In this document: piece by piece, positions 1-13,464 of the stretch
Numbering within the stretch: position 1 is the stretch's first letter
How the letters are laid out: every line of letters begins with the position of its first letter
NCBI GenBank assembly: GCA_010093705.1
Contig: MU006092.1
Location: forward strand, 1,074,500-1,138,499
Length of the DNA stretch: 64,000 bases
Direction: 5' to 3'
DNA from: Patellaria atrata CBS 101060
Taxonomy: Eukaryota > Ascomycota > Dothideomycetes > Patellariales > Patellariaceae
Program-made: the position numbers and the translations under genes
The notes under the pieces: model-generated
Databases searched by the model: none
What the model was told of the DNA's origin: nothing
The model's input: the letters and a program-made list of their open reading frames with translations, nothing else

Positions 1-3000
1 TTGCGCGGTCATATAGTGGGGCTCGTTACCAGACATGGTGTGGATGAGACCTAGGGGTTCCATATCCTTGAGGTACTCGTGCTGTGGTAGTTTATGTGGC
101 AGTTGCACGTCGCGCGTGTTGCCGACTTGGGGTACCATGACGATAGTACGGATTTCCTTGACCTTATCGTTGTCTGGTGGGGAGGAGCCGTAGAGGTAGC
201 CAGCTATTTGGACGCGTAGATCTGCGATGGTGATGAAGCGTTTGAGGATGTTCTTGGGCATGATATAGGTGTAGTGATCGTCCTCTTTGATATCATCGGA
301 CGAGATATAGATATGGTTAGCACGTGTCCGTAGATTAGAAGTTGCAATAGCGCGAGTCCGCCATTCAGTCTTGGAAGCGAATGTCGCTTGTTCATACTGC
401 GAAGTTGTCGTAACGATAATATCTTCACCATGCACATTTTGAGTCTTCGTAGTAACCGCAGTGAGCTGCTGCTGCTCCTGCTGCTGCTTCTCGATTTCCG
501 CGGCCTGTTGGCGCTGCATGGAAGGAGCACTAATCTCCATACCAAGAATGATATCTCGAACTTCACTGCTCGTCAAGCTGGATGTATTGACATTATTCTT
601 CTTGCCATAGTCATTTAAGATCAGATCACGTAACTGAATTTCGACCTTAATCCAGTCCTCATCTGACAGAGATGGCCAGATGTGATGCTCTTGGGTAATG
701 ACCGTCTTATCTGGTCGCAAAAGTAGCTTCGTCTTGTCCATGTTTACGTGCAAAGCACGAAGAATGAGTACGAGACGAGAGAACGCAGTATATGATGAGA
801 TTGACTTCAACCACTCATCGTATAGATTAAACAGGACCATCTGAGGCTCGGTTGCGCGAAGAATCATATCACCTAACTTTTCAACCTTCATCGCTGCTTG
901 GAACGGCAACTGTAGTTCTGATGCCCGGATAGAGATATTTGGGAAATCAAGTAAGTGTACTTCAAGGGGATCAAGCAGACCCTTGCGAGTGACGATCAAC
1001 TGCTTCGGTTGTTCTTCGACGGGGAGAGAACGGATCAAAGCGGCAACTTCTTCTGCTGTCTTCCATTTCGCAAGCTGGCCAAGACGTTTCTGTCCCGCCC
1101 AAACACTGGTATGAATAATCTTCAAGAACAACTGGCCAGTGCGCGGGTTGAAAATGAAGATAGCACCGTTGATCGGCTTAGTTGTCAAGTTACCTTCGAA
1201 TGTCTTGTGGATAGTGACACGGTACACATTCGTATCGTCGATGAACAACTGGATCTGGTTACTGAACAACTCGGAATAATTCTGCGAGTTCAAGAACTCC
1301 TGGTTGCTTTCAGAGGCATAGAGCTGCAGACCCTTGCGAATACGCTCGCGCAAAACATACAGCGCAGGATTTGCTTTCATGATCTTGGCCATGGCTTGTT
1401 GAACAAGCTGCTTCAAACCTGGGAAATATTGTCCGTATGCTGAGTACAAATTGTACGCGAGGTCTATACCAATCATCAAACCGGTGGCTGAAGGATAGAT
1501 ACTCATGCTATCTGTCGTGTAGTCAAGATACTTGGCGCGGATATATCGTTCAATGTCGTGTGAATCATAATCACCGTATCGAAGTTGTACATCGACCCAG
1601 AATTTATTCGTTGTCGTCGCACCCATCGAGTCTTTGGTATCGTACAGCAGCGAGGGTGGTGAAACGCTCCATTTGTGGCTTGCGAACAGCAGAATATCGG
1701 CGCACGAACTGTTCATTTTGTACGACTTTCTCGGGTGGATGGTTTCCTTCTGCACCGTCTCAATCCCGAGAGCCTCAAGTTCTTGATCGAACACTTGGCA
1801 GAGATCCATGACCACCGATTCATGGATCTTCTGCCACAGATGTGCGCGGAAAATTTGAATAAGCGAGATCTTCAACGTCGGAATTTTACCGTGCAGGAAG
1901 ATGCCTGTAAGATCAAGTTGTACCTGGAAACCAACATATACGTTGGCACGATTGATTGTTGGCGACCACCACAAGGTAAATCGACGATTCGGGATCTGGT
2001 TCAAACCGGATCGCTGTGCGTTGGTGAGTTTCTTGAACTTCATCGATTCTTCAAAACCGGAAGCCTTTTCCCAAAAGAGACCTTCCCAAGATGGGAATGC
2101 AGTAGCTTTGAAGAGAGTGTGCTCTAGTATTGTTTCGACACCACCAAGGGCCTGGATAACGTCCGTACGGTAGGCGTTTAGGTTCCACAATTTACCATCG
2201 TGTCTCTGGCTCGTCCACCAAAACGGATTGCTCTTCATATGCTGATAAGTCTTAAACTCAGTACGCGCTCGAAAACCCTTATCAAAGCTGAGTGTGCTAC
2301 GGTCCTTCTGGAATAGCGTGTTAATACGTGGTAGACCGCGATCCCAACTGTCTTCCAGGTCTTCTAGCGTGAGACGTCGGTTCTGTTGATTTGCTTCCAA
2401 CCGTTTCTGCGAGTACTCGGTCCATACCCGCTGTGAGTCAATGAACTCCGACTCCCAAGGGATGATGTACCGGAAAATGTTAGGTATTAAAGTCTCTTCA
2501 TCGTGGGACATACCCGCACGGTAATGAGTAACGCCAGTATCTGTCTGCTTAGACCACCGTTTATCACTGGTAGGAATGAGGATATGGGAGCCTGACAGCA
2601 TACCAAGACCTCCAAGTTCCTTTGGTGTGTAGAATACGGCCGGCGGGAAACGTGAGGGCATCTTCGAATTCAGTCCAATCTTGACACGAGTTTGAATCTT
2701 AGTCTCGCACTTGACTATCGTATCCAGGAGATTGACGGTAGAAATAGCAGCCTCTCGGAAATAAGTGAACAGCGCAATCAAGCTTGTATTCCACTTATTG
2801 GCGATCTTCGTAAACGTGGTCGAACCGGATGACATGAGAATCTGTCTGATCCTGTTGTTAAACTTTTGGATTGCTTCCTCAGTGACCTGCAGGAATGCAT
2901 GCGCCGTTCGTTCTTTGGTAGTGTTATCAACCAATGCCCAGGTGCTATCTTTCGTAGAGAATTCATCGCTTAGATTGCGAATCTTAGGAAGAATCCTAAC

Positions 3001-6000
3001 CTCGAAGTCGCACATGGAGAATAGTAGATTCGGGTTATCCCTGCTGTATACACTGGCAAATGTTTCATCCCATTCAATAGTCGTGAGAGATCTCGGTAAC
3101 CTGTTCTTCAAGTCCCAGAAAACACCTCTGCCCAGATTAACATCATGACGCATCAGTCTCATCCTTGAGTCGCGAGGCCAGCACTTCTTATTCTTATAGC
3201 CGATCACATTCTCGAAGTTCGGGTCCGGCTGCTCAGTCAAGAACCGCTGGATGAGATCTCTCGACTCTTCCGCAGTGAATCTGAAAAACACCCAGATGCG
3301 ATCAATGTATCTCGTGTACAGACGAATGGGATGTCTGGTCTCAGTAGCACGGTCTCTAAACTGGAGGAAATCATTAGGGTTTTGTGGCGGTCCAGCAATT
3401 TCGCTAGCGCGCTGAAGACCAAGGAGGAGAAGATCGATAACAAGACCGTAGTATTGGAAGACGAATGCTGAAAACTGGAGACCACGGATCATGCCATAGC
3501 TGTTGGTATGATTCATGTCCTTGTAATTGAGCTGGACGTTGTTCTTTGATGTGATATAGTCAGCCAAATTGTGATCCATGATGAGTCGGAGTAATCGATT
3601 CAATAACGTCAAATCTATCTTCTCATAGACCTTGGATAGCTGTGTTTCGATCATGACATTACATTCACCGTCCTCATACTCCCACACTTTGCTCAGATTG
3701 TTGATACCTTGAGCCCATTTGTAAGTCAGTAATGGAGGAACTTCAGAATCCGAAGGTTTGATCCAGGCCGGGAATAGGTGCCGTTGATCTGCTTGGTACC
3801 ATAGATACTGGTCAAGATATGCGTCGGTGATCTTCTCAATTGGTTCAATATCGTACACTGGATTAATAGTGCTGTAATTGTCGTTCATATCAATGCCGAC
3901 TTCCTTGAAGGCACGCTGGGTGAGCAAAAACCGCTTGATCCTTGCTAATGTCGTTCCTGGAGAATCATATGCTTGTTCAATCAAAGCAAGTTCCTCCCTC
4001 TGGCTTTGGTTTAGACGCCCCTTGACAGAGTACGCTTCTCTGAGCCGCTCAAGCGCCAGAATGAGAATCTTCGTGTCATGTTTGTAGGAAACACTGGGGA
4101 AGGGGATTGGCTGGAATTTGCGAGATTCAAGCCAATGCACTGTGGTCGTATAGATGGCAACGGCTTCCTCAGATGATACGTACGGACCATCTTTCATGTA
4201 GTTGTGTTGCCTTTCTTGTTCCGCCTTCAGCCACAGCCGTGTAAGACGACCCAGATTCTTCTTCGCGACTGTCTTATCCACGGTTGCACCTCGTCGAATA
4301 CGCTCACGGTTGTAATGCGCGACTGACACCCACCAATCCGCTTTGCTCTTGACGTATCGCAAGATGACGTTTTCAATCGGTGCCGGGAGGCCAGGGACCT
4401 TCCATGGGATGTTACTCTTCCAGCACCGCCATGCTTCAGATAGATGCTGGAGGACAGTCTGAATCTTGTTCTGTTTAATACCCTCCGGCATCATGTCCGT
4501 CAGGTCAGACATGACAGAAGCACGAAGCTCGAGATCGAAGTGAGATTCAACTCGCTGTTTCGTCACTGTCTTTGCTACACCCTTACTGTGACGCCCTTCA
4601 AACTGTCTCGACAACAGGTTACCGAGCCATCGCTCCAATAGAGGAATAATACCCCTCATAAAGAAGAGCCAAACGCGCCATGCGGGCGCCCAGAAACCAC
4701 ACCCAGGTCCTTTCCCGACGGGACCAGAGTTGAATCGGTAGTATATTAGATGCTTCAGGTCCTTGCAGGAACGAATTTGATGCATGAGCTTATACTTATA
4801 CCGGTACATACCAGTCAATTGGCCCACGTGATTAAAAGCGTAAAGAATACCGTCTGCAAGTTGGAATGCGTCGATGTTACCTAAACGGTACTGAACGTGA
4901 GCATCTACAAGTAGCTTGGTTAAACGGAGAATTTCGCGCATCAGATGGAAAGCATTTCCGAATCGAGACTTCTTTCGCTCCTTCGTAGTCAGGGTCTTTA
5001 TAGGTTTCAAGTTGAAATTATAATCCAAATGGAGATAGGTTAGATTTTTCCTGTGGATGAGGAGGTTGAGCATGTTATAGCCTTGCCTGCAAACCATAAG
5101 ACCTGCTTCGAGCCAGTCCATAGTGGTTTGCTGGAAGAACTTAGTCCCTTTGAGAGTCCGCATGAGATTTTGCTTGCTCTGCGCTTTCGGTGGTCTCTTA
5201 TGAAGCTCATTGAGGACATAAGTCTTCAGTAGCTTCTGATAAGAGACTCGTACCTTGACAGGTTGACCTGAGGGAACGTGTTCAAGGTACCATTGTTTGA
5301 CAAGGGGAACATCCTGAGCTCGCACCATACGACCAGACCGTCTATCAAATGGGTATGGAGCCCACCACAGAGATATAGCCGATGCGGTATCGTCTGTATA
5401 CAGGGGTTCCTCATCTAAGAAAGGGTCGACATCGTAGGGTAGCTCAAACTCATCATCGACATCATTACCATATCCAAAGACTTCATCTTCATGGCTGACT
5501 GTTAGATTCTTCGGCGCTACGGATCGAGATGAGATCGGGTTGATGACTGGATCGAAGTAAAACGCCGGAAGATTAGGGTCCTCCGCACGGACATAGACAG
5601 CCTGAGGATAAGAGTACCAAGCTATTCTGACACTGCGAGGGAGTGAATTATAGAGGTAAGGGAAGAAAACGCGGTACTCTGTTCGAATGGGAGCTCGGAA
5701 TATGATGCGATCAATAGCATTGAACTCGCCGAAGTCCTCGTCGTTAGGATCGATGTCCTTGTATAGGGGCTCAAACCGAGGACCACCTGGAATTGCGACG
5801 TTGAGAGCCTTTGCCGTAAACATACTGTTTAGATCGAACATGTGGAAGTAATTCTTATCTACAACGTCACTTAGCAGCTGCCGACTCAGTCGGTACAATG
5901 TCGCCATTTGTGGTAGTGTAAGGTTCCAAGTCTTGTAACTGGGTCCATTAACATGTTCTGTGTCTAACAGAGGTCGATGCTCATATATCCAGTCAATAAC

Positions 6001-6645
6001 TGCTCCATCCTCGTCTTCGTCGAGCTCCATTCGGATCGGCTCAAGCGGGTCTACGTCTTCAATGTTATCAAGGTAGGACATAGGTGGTTCCTCATCATCA
6101 AAGGGAGGAAATCGCATCCGTTTGAAGTGTCTCCTATCACTCTTTTCCCTTCGCATGCACACCCACATCGTGGCCCATTGTGCATGGAAGATTGGTTCAA
6201 TAACTCTCGGAATCTCATTCACGAGAGTTAAACAGCCGTTCTGATGGTATAGCACCTTAACCTGCCGACTCGACTCCCACGGCATAGGTATATTCTCCAA
6301 TAGCTTCAATACCGCATGCGGCATGAACTTCAGCGCGCCCAAGTAGGCGCGCTTATCATTACTAAATTTTTTCTGCGACACATCGCCGATGTCCTTGAAG
6401 ATTTTGCGGGCATGATCTACCGGCATGTCTACCTTCTGGGTCTCGACGAAACCAGCCTTCCTCTTCTCCCCGAACCGTTGGCGCTGCATCCGCAGCCATT
6501 GTTTTTTCTTCTCTGCGAACTTCGCAGTTTGTGGATCAAGAGGAGGACGATAGCTAGGGGGAGGCGGAGCAAGGGAACCAAGAGGACCTCCCGGTGGTGG
6601 AGGACCTGGAAGACCTGGCGGTGGAGGAGGAGCATTGAAGGACAT
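1..6645 (-). CDS. PRP8: Pre-mRNA-splicing factor Prp8, 3' end off window
   Basis: Core U5 snRNP protein that holds the catalytic RNA of the spliceosome. The minus frame is open from the ATG at 6645-6643 to base 1, giving 2215 codons with no intron. It begins with a Pro/Gly run ([20 protein letters not shown]) and passes through the very conserved PRO8NT and PROCN blocks, the reverse-transcriptase-like core, and the endonuclease-like and RNase H-like domains (e.g. [20 protein letters not shown] near residue 1560). The last visible residues, [10 protein letters not shown], lie inside the C-terminal Jab1/MPN domain. The family is about 2350-2400 residues long, so roughly 150 are missing beyond the left edge. 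Several ascomycetes carry a PRP8 intein; none interrupts the visible part. The identity is very secure from near-continuous similarity. Confidence 0.98.
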   Translation of the reverse strand, partial: MSFNAPPPPPGLPGPPPPGGPLGSLAPPPPSYRPPLDPQTAKFAEKKKQWLRMQRQRFGEKRKAGFVETQKVDMPVDHARKIFKDIGDVSQKKFSNDKRAYLGALKFMPHAVLKLLENIPMPWESSRQVKVLYHQNGCLTLVNEIPRVIEPIFHAQWATMWVCMRREKSDRRHFKRMRFPPFDDEEPPMSYLDNIEDVDPLEPIRMELDEDEDGAVIDWIYEHRPLLDTEHVNGPSYKTWNLTLPQMATLYRLSRQLLSDVVDKNYFHMFDLNSMFTAKALNVAIPGGPRFEPLYKDIDPNDEDFGEFNAIDRIIFRAPIRTEYRVFFPYLYNSLPRSVRIAWYSYPQAVYVRAEDPNLPAFYFDPVINPISSRSVAPKNLTVSHEDEVFGYGNDVDDEFELPYDVDPFLDEEPLYTDDTASAISLWWAPYPFDRRSGRMVRAQDVPLVKQWYLEHVPSGQPVKVRVSYQKLLKTYVLNELHKRPPKAQSKQNLMRTLKGTKFFQQTTMDWLEAGLMVCRQGYNMLNLLIHRKNLTYLHLDYNFNLKPIKTLTTKERKKSRFGNAFHLMREILRLTKLLVDAHVQYRLGNIDAFQLADGILYAFNHVGQLTGMYRYKYKLMHQIRSCKDLKHLIYYRFNSGPVGKGPGCGFWAPAWRVWLFFMRGIIPLLERWLGNLLSRQFEGRHSKGVAKTVTKQRVESHFDLELRASVMSDLTDMMPEGIKQNKIQTVLQHLSEAWRCWKSNIPWKVPGLPAPIENVILRYVKSKADWWVSVAHYNRERIRRGATVDKTVAKKNLGRLTRLWLKAEQERQHNYMKDGPYVSSEEAVAIYTTTVHWLESRKFQPIPFPSVSYKHDTKILILALERLREAYSVKGRLNQSQREELALIEQAYDSPGTTLARIKRFLLTQRAFKEVGIDMNDNYSTINPVYDIEPIEKITDAYLDQYLWYQADQRHLFPAWIKPSDSEVPPLLTYKWAQGINNLSKVWEYEDGECNVMIETQLSKVYEKIDLTLLNRLLRLIMDHNLADYITSKNNVQLNYKDMNHTNSYGMIRGLQFSAFVFQYYGLVIDLLLLGLQRASEIAGPPQNPNDFLQFRDRATETRHPIRLYTRYIDRIWVFFRFTAEESRDLIQRFLTEQPDPNFENVIGYKNKKCWPRDSRMRLMRHDVNLGRGVFWDLKNRLPRSLTTIEWDETFASVYSRDNPNLLFSMCDFEVRILPKIRNLSDEFSTKDSTWALVDNTTKERTAHAFLQVTEEAIQKFNNRIRQILMSSGSTTFTKIANKWNTSLIALFTYFREAAISTVNLLDTIVKCETKIQTRVKIGLNSKMPSRFPPAVFYTPKELGGLGMLSGSHILIPTSDKRWSKQTDTGVTHYRAGMSHDEETLIPNIFRYIIPWESEFIDSQRVWTEYSQKRLEANQQNRRLTLEDLEDSWDRGLPRINTLFQKDRSTLSFDKGFRARTEFKTYQHMKSNPFWWTSQRHDGKLWNLNAYRTDVIQALGGVETILEHTLFKATAFPSWEGLFWEKASGFEESMKFKKLTNAQRSGLNQIPNRRFTLWWSPTINRANVYVGFQVQLDLTGIFLHGKIPTLKISLIQIFRAHLWQKIHESVVMDLCQVFDQELEALGIETVQKETIHPRKSYKMNSSCADILLFASHKWSVSPPSLLYDTKDSMGATTTNKFWVDVQLRYGDYDSHDIERYIRAKYLDYTTDSMSIYPSATGLMIGIDLAYNLYSAYGQYFPGLKQLVQQAMAKIMKANPALYVLRERIRKGLQLYASESNQEFLNSQNYSELFSNQIQLFIDDTNVYRVTIHKTFEGNLTTKPINGAIFIFNPRTGQLFLKIIHTSVWAGQKRLGQLAKWKTAEEVAALIRSLPVEEQPKQLIVTRKGLLDPLEVHLLDFPNISIRASELQLPFQAAMKVEKLGDMILRATEPQMVLFNLYDEWLKSISSYTAFSRLVLILRALHVNMDKTKLLLRPDKTVITQEHHIWPSLSDEDWIKVEIQLRDLILNDYGKKNNVNTSSLTSSEVRDIILGMEISAPSMQRQQAAEIEKQQQEQQQLTAVTTKTQNVHGEDIIVTTTSQYEQATFASKTEWRTRAIATSNLRTRANHIYISSDDIKEDDHYTYIMPKNILKRFITIADLRVQIAGYLYGSSPPDNDKVKEIRTIVMVPQVGNTRDVQLPHKLPQHEYLKDMEPLGLIHTMSGNEPHYMTAQ

Positions 6646-7102
6646 AATTTCGAAGCTTAGAGGTCGAAATTGGGTATCTAATGGGATTATGAGGTCGTGT
6701 CCTATGTACCTCGCGGTAGGTTAGGGAGTATCAAGCTGTTGCCTCGAAGTATTACGAGAGACAATCGGGAGCAAATAAAACGAAGAAGACTGCAAAATGG
6801 ATTAAAGTAAGCTAGTTTGAATGGATCATCCCAAGGCGCATCTTCCACAACCCAAATGTCGATGCGCGATGGATAACTTTTGAAGTGGCGTGGGTTGTTA
6901 TCTCCAAGCAGCCTGACATCGAAAGTCGCGACGGTATGATTTCTGCAGCCACGCCAAGAAACATCGGAGAAACCCACCTTCCGGTAGCGAAACCCATTTT
7001 CGATCACACACAACACCCGACCATGCAAAGGCAATTCAGTGAGGACGACAACTAAAACAGCCACGAACCTCACCGAACCCGATCTTCTCCCACTCAGTTA
7101 CA
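6646..7102. promoter_or_regulatory. Shared upstream region of PRP8 and RPL34
   Basis: This 457-base gap lies between the starts of two divergent housekeeping genes, so it must hold both promoters and 5' leaders. I see no clear TATA box and no further gene. The role is inferred from position only. Confidence 0.55.
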
Positions 7103-7733
7103 ATGCCGTCGAACAGATTGACATACGTATGTTTATTTCTAGGAGAATGAACTAGGGAACAGAATATGGGAATGGGATACTAACGAGGATTTTATACAGC
7201 GCCGGAGACAACCCTACAACACCAAGTCAAATAACGTTCGCATCGTCAGAACACCTGGCGGAAAGCTACGATATCTCCACATCAAGAAGAAGGGTACTGC
7301 ACCGAAATGCGGTGACTGTGGTGTGAAGTTAGCAGGGGTAAGTGAGAGTGATTTAAACGCGATGTCCTTCCCTTTTATGATATCAGCATCAGGCGGGAGC
7401 AATATCTCGTAAGAGTTGGAATACGAGGCAATCTCCGTCAATTAGCGAAGAAATGGCTGTCTGGATCGCGCATACATATCTTCGAACCTGCATATAGCCC
7501 TGGTCTCTTCTTCCCAAAGTTACCACCTACTAATTTACCTCACCTAACAGATTCCCGCCCTCCGTCCCCGAGAGTATGCCACCGTCTCCCGCCCCAAGAA
7601 GACCGTCCAGCGTGCCTACGGTGGCTCGCGCTGCGCGAATTGCGTCAAGGACCGCGTCGTGCGTGCATTCCTGATCGAGGAGCAGAAGATCGTGAAGAAG
7701 GTGCTCAAGGAGTCAGAGGCGAAGAAGCGTTAA
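7103..7733 (+). CDS. RPL34: 60S ribosomal protein L34 (eL34)
   Basis: Cytosolic large-subunit ribosomal protein. Three exons, 7103-7126, 7200-7337 and 7551-7733, join in frame to 114 residues, close to the family's usual length of about 115-120. The first exon codes only for MPSNRLTY, and the intron after it carries a TACTAAC branch site before ACAG. The protein shows the eL34 signature [11 protein letters not shown], a zinc-type pair of Cys doublets (CGDC and CANC) and the basic tail ending KESEAKKR. An intron after the first few codons is common in fungal ribosomal protein genes. It is divergent from PRP8. Confidence 0.97.
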
Positions 7734-8526
7734 GGGAGACATGAAGGATATATTAGTTCGGAAAATTAGACTTATGGTGAAGTGCTGTGATAGGATGAGG
7801 ATGGTCATGGGAAATACTTTCTGCATGGGTTCATTAGGGCTGCGGGAGTATCAATGAGCTTGGGTTCAACGAAAATGAATCGATGTTCAATACATAAGGC
7901 TGTGTTTCGTCTTCCACTAATGAGTGAACATCGTGGCTCCCAGGAGTGGTTATATTAGTGCTCATCAAAGTTCCAAGTGGTTTATACCACCAGAAAGTGC
8001 AGTTATGCGTAAATGCTCACTCACAGTACAACTGTTTAGCAACATGACCAAATGTTAGAAGATAAGGTTGAGAATGTGTTTTGCGATTCTTACACCATTT
8101 ACTATTCCCACCGATATACCAATCGAACTTAATCAAGCAAGAGGAAAGCTTAAAAGCACTTTAAAAGTGCAAAAGATCAATTTTATTTGTGAATAAGAAT
8201 AGAAAAAAAAAGTATAGGCCCCACAATACCCAAAGGCAGAACAAGCACCAAAACCTATCCAGAAAGCCGCCCAGTTACAACCCTTACCACCAGCGCTATT
8301 CCAATGCGGTGGCCGATGTACTCCCTCAATATGTAAACCTTCAAGGTAGGTCTCCTTGAAGGAAATGAATAAGATAGATAAGAATAGAAGATCCTTTCTG
8401 AACGTAGTACTCGTCGTAAAAACACATAACACTCCAATCCCATCCCAAATCCCCTTTTTGATATATGTCCTAGAAGCAGTGTCAAATTGATCAACAAATT
8501 TGCAATGCCGTATATACTCGTCTCTC
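7734..8526. other. Intergenic, between convergent genes
   Basis: About 790 A/T-rich bases between the 3' ends of RPL34 (plus) and the Zn2Cys6 regulator (minus). It should hold both 3' UTRs. No gene or RNA was recognised. Confidence 0.6.
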
Positions 8527-11045
8527 CTATGGAATGCCCTCGACACCAACTTCTTGTGCAAACCCGGTCAAGAGACCTCCTTCATAGACTCCACTGAAGT
8601 CGAGTTGCCCGTCTAGAACCCAGCTTAGAGGATCAAATAAATCCTCTTGCCAGTTCATGCTTGTAACTGCATGTGGGACAGGCGCTGGTTGTGGTGCGCC
8701 CATGAAAGTACTGTATGGATTGGGGCTTGCTCCAGCGCCAGGACCCGGCGTGGTAGATGATGACGCATCTGGATTCGTCGGATTATTGACGGCGGAATCC
8801 AGGTTTCCGTGCATAGCATCTTTGCCTTGTATCTCCTCGCGCCAACGCCATACACTATCATAGACAACAGACATGCTCATCCTTCCGCGCACACGGAGGC
8901 GGAGTGAGTCGTCGTCTACAGTCGTTGCGCGATTGCCGCTGCCTGAGGCCTTCCAGAGTTGCGCTAAAACTTCTGCTAGACGCTGAGGAAGGTCGTTATG
9001 GCGGACGCTCATCTCCCGGACACAGGCGATAACGCGCCCAAAGAGATGGCGCGCTTCATCGCGAGGAATATCTTCTGCGAAGAATGAGTTGAGGAGCTTG
9101 AGAAGGGCAAATCCAGCAGCCAGGATCATTTGCATGAGGTAGTTTGTAGCAAACTTGAATGGCTGGTTCGTTCGAGAAAGATCGAATGAGTAGTTCAGGA
9201 AGTCGCGGGTAGCTATAAATAAAGCCACCAGTTCTTCCCGATATGAGATCGTCGTACTCCTACTATTAAAAAAGGCGAAGAGCCGCAGATGGAGGCGAAC
9301 TGCACTAAGGTACACGTAATCCATCGCTGAGGTACACAAAAACGATATTGTTAGTATACTAGTCACAATATATACGGAGCTGAAATGAGACATAATGAAG
9401 GTAGTCGTTCTTACCAGTTAGTGTATAACTCAAGCGTTTTTCCAGTTCGTCTAAATCTTTAGACAATAATCCTGAAACTAGAGACTTACTACTGGTCGTC
9501 GTAGGATTGTCAATTTTATTGCCATACAAGTTTTCTGTTATCTTGTTGCAGAGTTGCTCTATCTGGAACCGGTTAGAGAGGTCTGCGGGAAGAGCATAGC
9601 TTTCTTCGCCGTCGTTAGGGTGAGGAGACATGGAAGAATCATATATAGTCAATGAGGGTTGACCATATCCGGTAGAAATTCTATTGACAAATGTGTTAGT
9701 GGAACTTCGCAGGAGTGTGGTAAACTGAACGTAAGAGTGTCGGTAAGTTACATAAAGAATTTAAGATCATTTTATATTAAGGAGAAACATAATATCTGAC
9801 GTCTTTTCTTGTTGATTTTCACTTTTCTTGGGATCATATTGGTAATACAAGCAATATCAGGCACTTACGTTTGAGCTACTATGTTACAAGCGGCCCAGGT
9901 CTTAACTCGATCTCGAATATCCTCATCTCGAAGTGTTACGTGAAACCGTGAGAAATCTTGGGCGTGGGAGGGTCGATGTAACCCAATTTGCATTGCAACT
10001 TGCATCATGAGTCCAGCAAACATGAATGTCGGGTCCGTAGATGTGGATGTTTGCGGTAAGGGCCATGTACAAAGTAGACACAACGCCTTCACCACATGGT
10101 AACTTTGAGGTACATTCGATATCGTTTCCCACATGAGGTGAAGATATGGCTCCTGAATTCGTTCGATGAGTTTTCGGTCTTGATCAAATTGACGGGCGCC
10201 TATTGCAATGACCGTCCAAAAAAGAACGGGGGCCATCTCAAAGTAGCTATCAGGCGACCGATCTGGATCCAGAAGGGGGAAGAAGTCATGATAGTGACTA
10301 AAGAACGCCTCAAAAAGCTCCTGAACGCGATCGGGGCCAAGTATGATATTCCCTAAACTTCTCATTTGAAGGCCATCTGCAGGCAAGCGGTAAGCCCCCG
10401 CCGGGTCTAATCCTTGCTTCAGACCAAGGAGAGATTCCACTGCCGCTGCGGCATGAGAACCATACTGGTCTTGATTGATGGGCAAACCATGATAACCTGT
10501 GTAACCTTGAGCGTTCGCTGCCGGCGCATTGAGAGGTGCCAAACCAGCACTTGAGACTTGCTTGCGGAGCTGGTCGTTTTCGGCAGAGAGCCTAATGATC
10601 TCGCGTTCCATTTCCGCATTGCGGCTTCTCTTGCCAATTCTCTTGAAGTTAGAGTCGACTCTGCAATCTAGCTTGTGTTTGTTGCATCGTGAACATGACT
10701 GGAAGGGCTCTTGAATGACATCGCAACGCAACTGGGTTGGCTGTTAGCATTCACTAGCACTCTGGCGACGAAAGCACGACGGATATGCAACAAAAACGGA
10801 TGGAAATCAGTAGATATGCATCGAGCTCATACCTTCTGCTGCCTGCACTCATTACAAGCTCTCTTGACCCCAGGTTGACGGCGTTTCTGTTCAGGCCCAT
10901 CATCGCTTTCAGGGCTATTGCTGTCAAGACCGGCGTTAGAACGGTTCCTCTTGTGAGCGTCTCCCTTAACAGTTGCTGGACTGTGAACCGCACTCGCGAA
11001 CTGGTAACTACCATTCCTCGAGATAGTCGGCGAGGTAGCAGCCAT
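8527..11045 (-). CDS. Zn2Cys6 transcription factor, LEU3-like
   Basis: Nuclear DNA-binding regulator. Exons 11045-10833, 10731-9869, 9680-9415 and 9326-8527 join to 713 residues. A full zinc cluster lies at residues 64-94 with spacing C-x2-C-x6-C-x9-C-x2-C-x6-C. The first intron splits it after CRQQK, and that intron ends with a GCTAAC branch and CAG. The linker NFKRIGKRSRNAEMEREI resembles that of yeast Leu3 (CVECRQQK, then RRTYKRARN), and a short coiled coil follows. A fungal-specific middle domain starts near residue 190 (ILGPDRVQELFEAFFSHYHD). An acidic Gly/Pro/Ala tail may activate. The target pathway cannot be read from sequence; LEU3, War1 and PrtT relatives are all possible. The start was chosen as the first ATG before the conserved basic region, and an in-frame ATG 60 bases upstream also exists. 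Confidence 0.85.
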
Positions 11046-11666
11046 CACAACTGTAAAGAGAGCGCACGGTTTGTGAGACCGATGTCGGTGGACTTGGGAA
11101 TCCAACGAGTCCGAAAAGCGCAGCGCTGGAGAACTGGAGGGTGGTGGGGCTTTTGGCCGTGTTGGGCTCAGACCAGACGATACCTTAAGCGGGCAAACTC
11201 ACCATGGACTGATAAGATTATCACTTCAAGGATTCTCCATATGTGAGCTTTCTGGATGATGATACAGGATAAATACTAAAATAAAAGAAGAAAACAAACA
11301 ATCAAAATATCATATGCACTGTGTCGTTGATTTCACTAATCTTGTGACTCAACACGTGTGATTTTAGAGATGTATAGGCATGACTTCCATAAGTAGTCAT
11401 TAATCAGTCCGTTATCCTTTGTGCCAGAAAGTCATTTTCAATCATCGCTACGACTACTACTATACAATGTCTCTGTTCATGGGATTTACGCCTTGCTTTC
11501 CTCCCGTAAACAGTTATCTCCCATCCGATCCAGGCCAAACCATTTTCCAGTCCCAATTGTCAATATCAAACAACGCCATGCAAGCCAGGTACGCCTCCAC
11601 TCCATATAACTAACTACGCGTCAGGGTATCGAACAAAAAATGAGCGAGAGATTATTGATACCACGT
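11046..11666. other. Intergenic, upstream of the Zn2Cys6 gene
   Basis: About 620 bases between the regulator's start and the RIC8 stop, both on the minus strand. It contains the regulator's promoter and leader. A TTTACAG just before the chosen ATG could be the acceptor of a leader intron. No gene was recognised. Confidence 0.5.
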
Positions 11667-13464
11667 TCACGAGTCATCCTCTGAATCCAATTCTACGACC
11701 AAGCTCTTGGTGGCAGCCCGCATCCGTGGGTCGTTGGCCTTGATCTCTGAAACCTGTAGTTTATCAAATAGGAGCATCACCTTCTCTGCGCGTGGTATCA
11801 CCGGGAGTGCCTTTTCCGCCCCGCTGACAGGACGTGCGAAATATGACGATTTCTGCGTGTCTTGGCTGCTCTTGGAACTGGTGGATGACCGATTAGCTGA
11901 TTTGGTCTGCATATTTCGTGTCATCATGAAGCCCGACGAGATTCCAAAACCAAACTCGCGGATAAGATTATCGGCGTTGTTATCCAGGAGCTCAAAGAAA
12001 AGGCCCGATATTGCATCATACAGCTGCGGGGATACTGGATTTGCCATGAAATCTATCAGACGGTCTGGTAATGTGTCTGAATGGCTCGATTTAGAACGAC
12101 CGTTTTCCGGTAACGGTAAGAGACGTTGTTTCATAAATGTCTGAAGTTCCGAGGAGGAAATTTTGGCAGCTCTTTTAAGAAGGGTAACTAGAGGTACGAC
12201 TGTAGCACCCAATTGTGATTCGTCGTAACTACCAATAGCGAGATCCAAAATATCAATGAGCTTTGCAATGCAAGTTTTCAGCTCAGCCTTCTTATACCCT
12301 TTCTTCTCTTCCATGTCTAGATTCATCAATGCGTTGATGAGATAATTGACTGGAGGTTGCAGAGGCGGTGACGGAGGTGTCCTTGAGGACAATATCTTCA
12401 TAATATATGAGATCGATTTAGCGAAATCCTTCAACTTCGTCGGACAGAAGTGAGTAATATTAAAGAGAAGTTTCAATGTTTCAGACAGGGACGCGTCGTC
12501 TTGTGTTGATGGTTGACCTTTGCTCTTTGAAACACGTTTTAGATGACGCTCAATATTCTGATGGAAAAGTTAGAGAGCATCACGGGGAATTCCCAATGTC
12601 GTGCTTACATCGTTCACATAATCAGCCAAGTGATTCTTTTCGATTAACGTAATAAAACTTTGCGTTGTATTATATGAGGTGAGAAACAGAATTCTAGACA
12701 TCAAGAATTCGTCATCTTTCTTAGGATTCTGATAAGTGTTAGTATCTTTACTTTTAGGCGTATTAAGCAACCCAAAAGAAATCGATCTTATACTGAAACG
12801 CTGTCATAGAAAAAGAAGATGTTCAGGTTCGAGAAGAACAAGTCCCATTAAGGTGGTTACACGACAGCTTCACTTGAGGACGTAGCGGTGACTCCCGGCG
12901 ATACCAGTTTAAGAACATACAACGAACTTACCTTCAGACGTTTGACAGCTTTCTCGGAATAGCCCAAATTTACGAACATTTGCCTGGTCTCAGGTCGGGC
13001 GAGCAAAGCATTGGCCAAACATTGAAGAGCAGCCTTGGATGTCGTGGGAGACGTGCTGTGAAAGCTGTGATGAGTCAAGATCTCAATACCCTATATGGAC
13101 GTTAACTTCAACATGATGTTTATTCTTGAGGAATTGACGAACATCTCTAGTAAAAATTGGATCTGCATTTTCGGGATTCCGTCCGAAGACCTTGAGCTGT
13201 TCCATGGCCGCATTTCGCTCTAGTCATCGAGAGTTCAGAATCGTCACATCGAACTGGTACTTTGGAACCGCTTACCCCATGGTAAATAGTTGACCTCAAT
13301 AAAATCCTTTTTCAGATCCTCGACGAGGCGAGCAACCCGACGACGTTTCTCTAAGTGATCTATTAGGGTCGCGGGATGAGGTTGAGATAGGCTTCAGACT
13401 TACCCTCTCCGGATATTTCATCGTCGGTCACAGGCCTGACTGGCTGGAAAAGCGAGGAACTCAT
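11667..13464 (-). CDS. RIC8: Synembryn, RIC8 family G-alpha exchange factor/chaperone
   Basis: Cytosolic, non-receptor exchange factor and folding helper for heterotrimeric G-alpha subunits, needed for growth and conidiation in other filamentous fungi. Six exons (13464-13404, 13359-13276, 13219-13143, 13090-12932, 12728-12609, 12557-11667) join to 463 residues, near the fungal family size. Recognisable blocks are QLKVFGRNPENADPIFT, CLANALLARPETRQMFVNLG, DDEFLMSRILFL and, near the end, SPQLYDAISGLFFELLDNNA. The whole is helical and armadillo-like. The 203-base fourth intron carries a perfect TACTAAC branch before CAG. The third intron needs an unusual GTTCGT donor, but the join restores the conserved reading. 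Confidence 0.9.

Noticed and set aside
1-6645. PRP8 intein
   Set aside because: The protein reads through all conserved blocks without an insertion, so no intein is present in the visible part.
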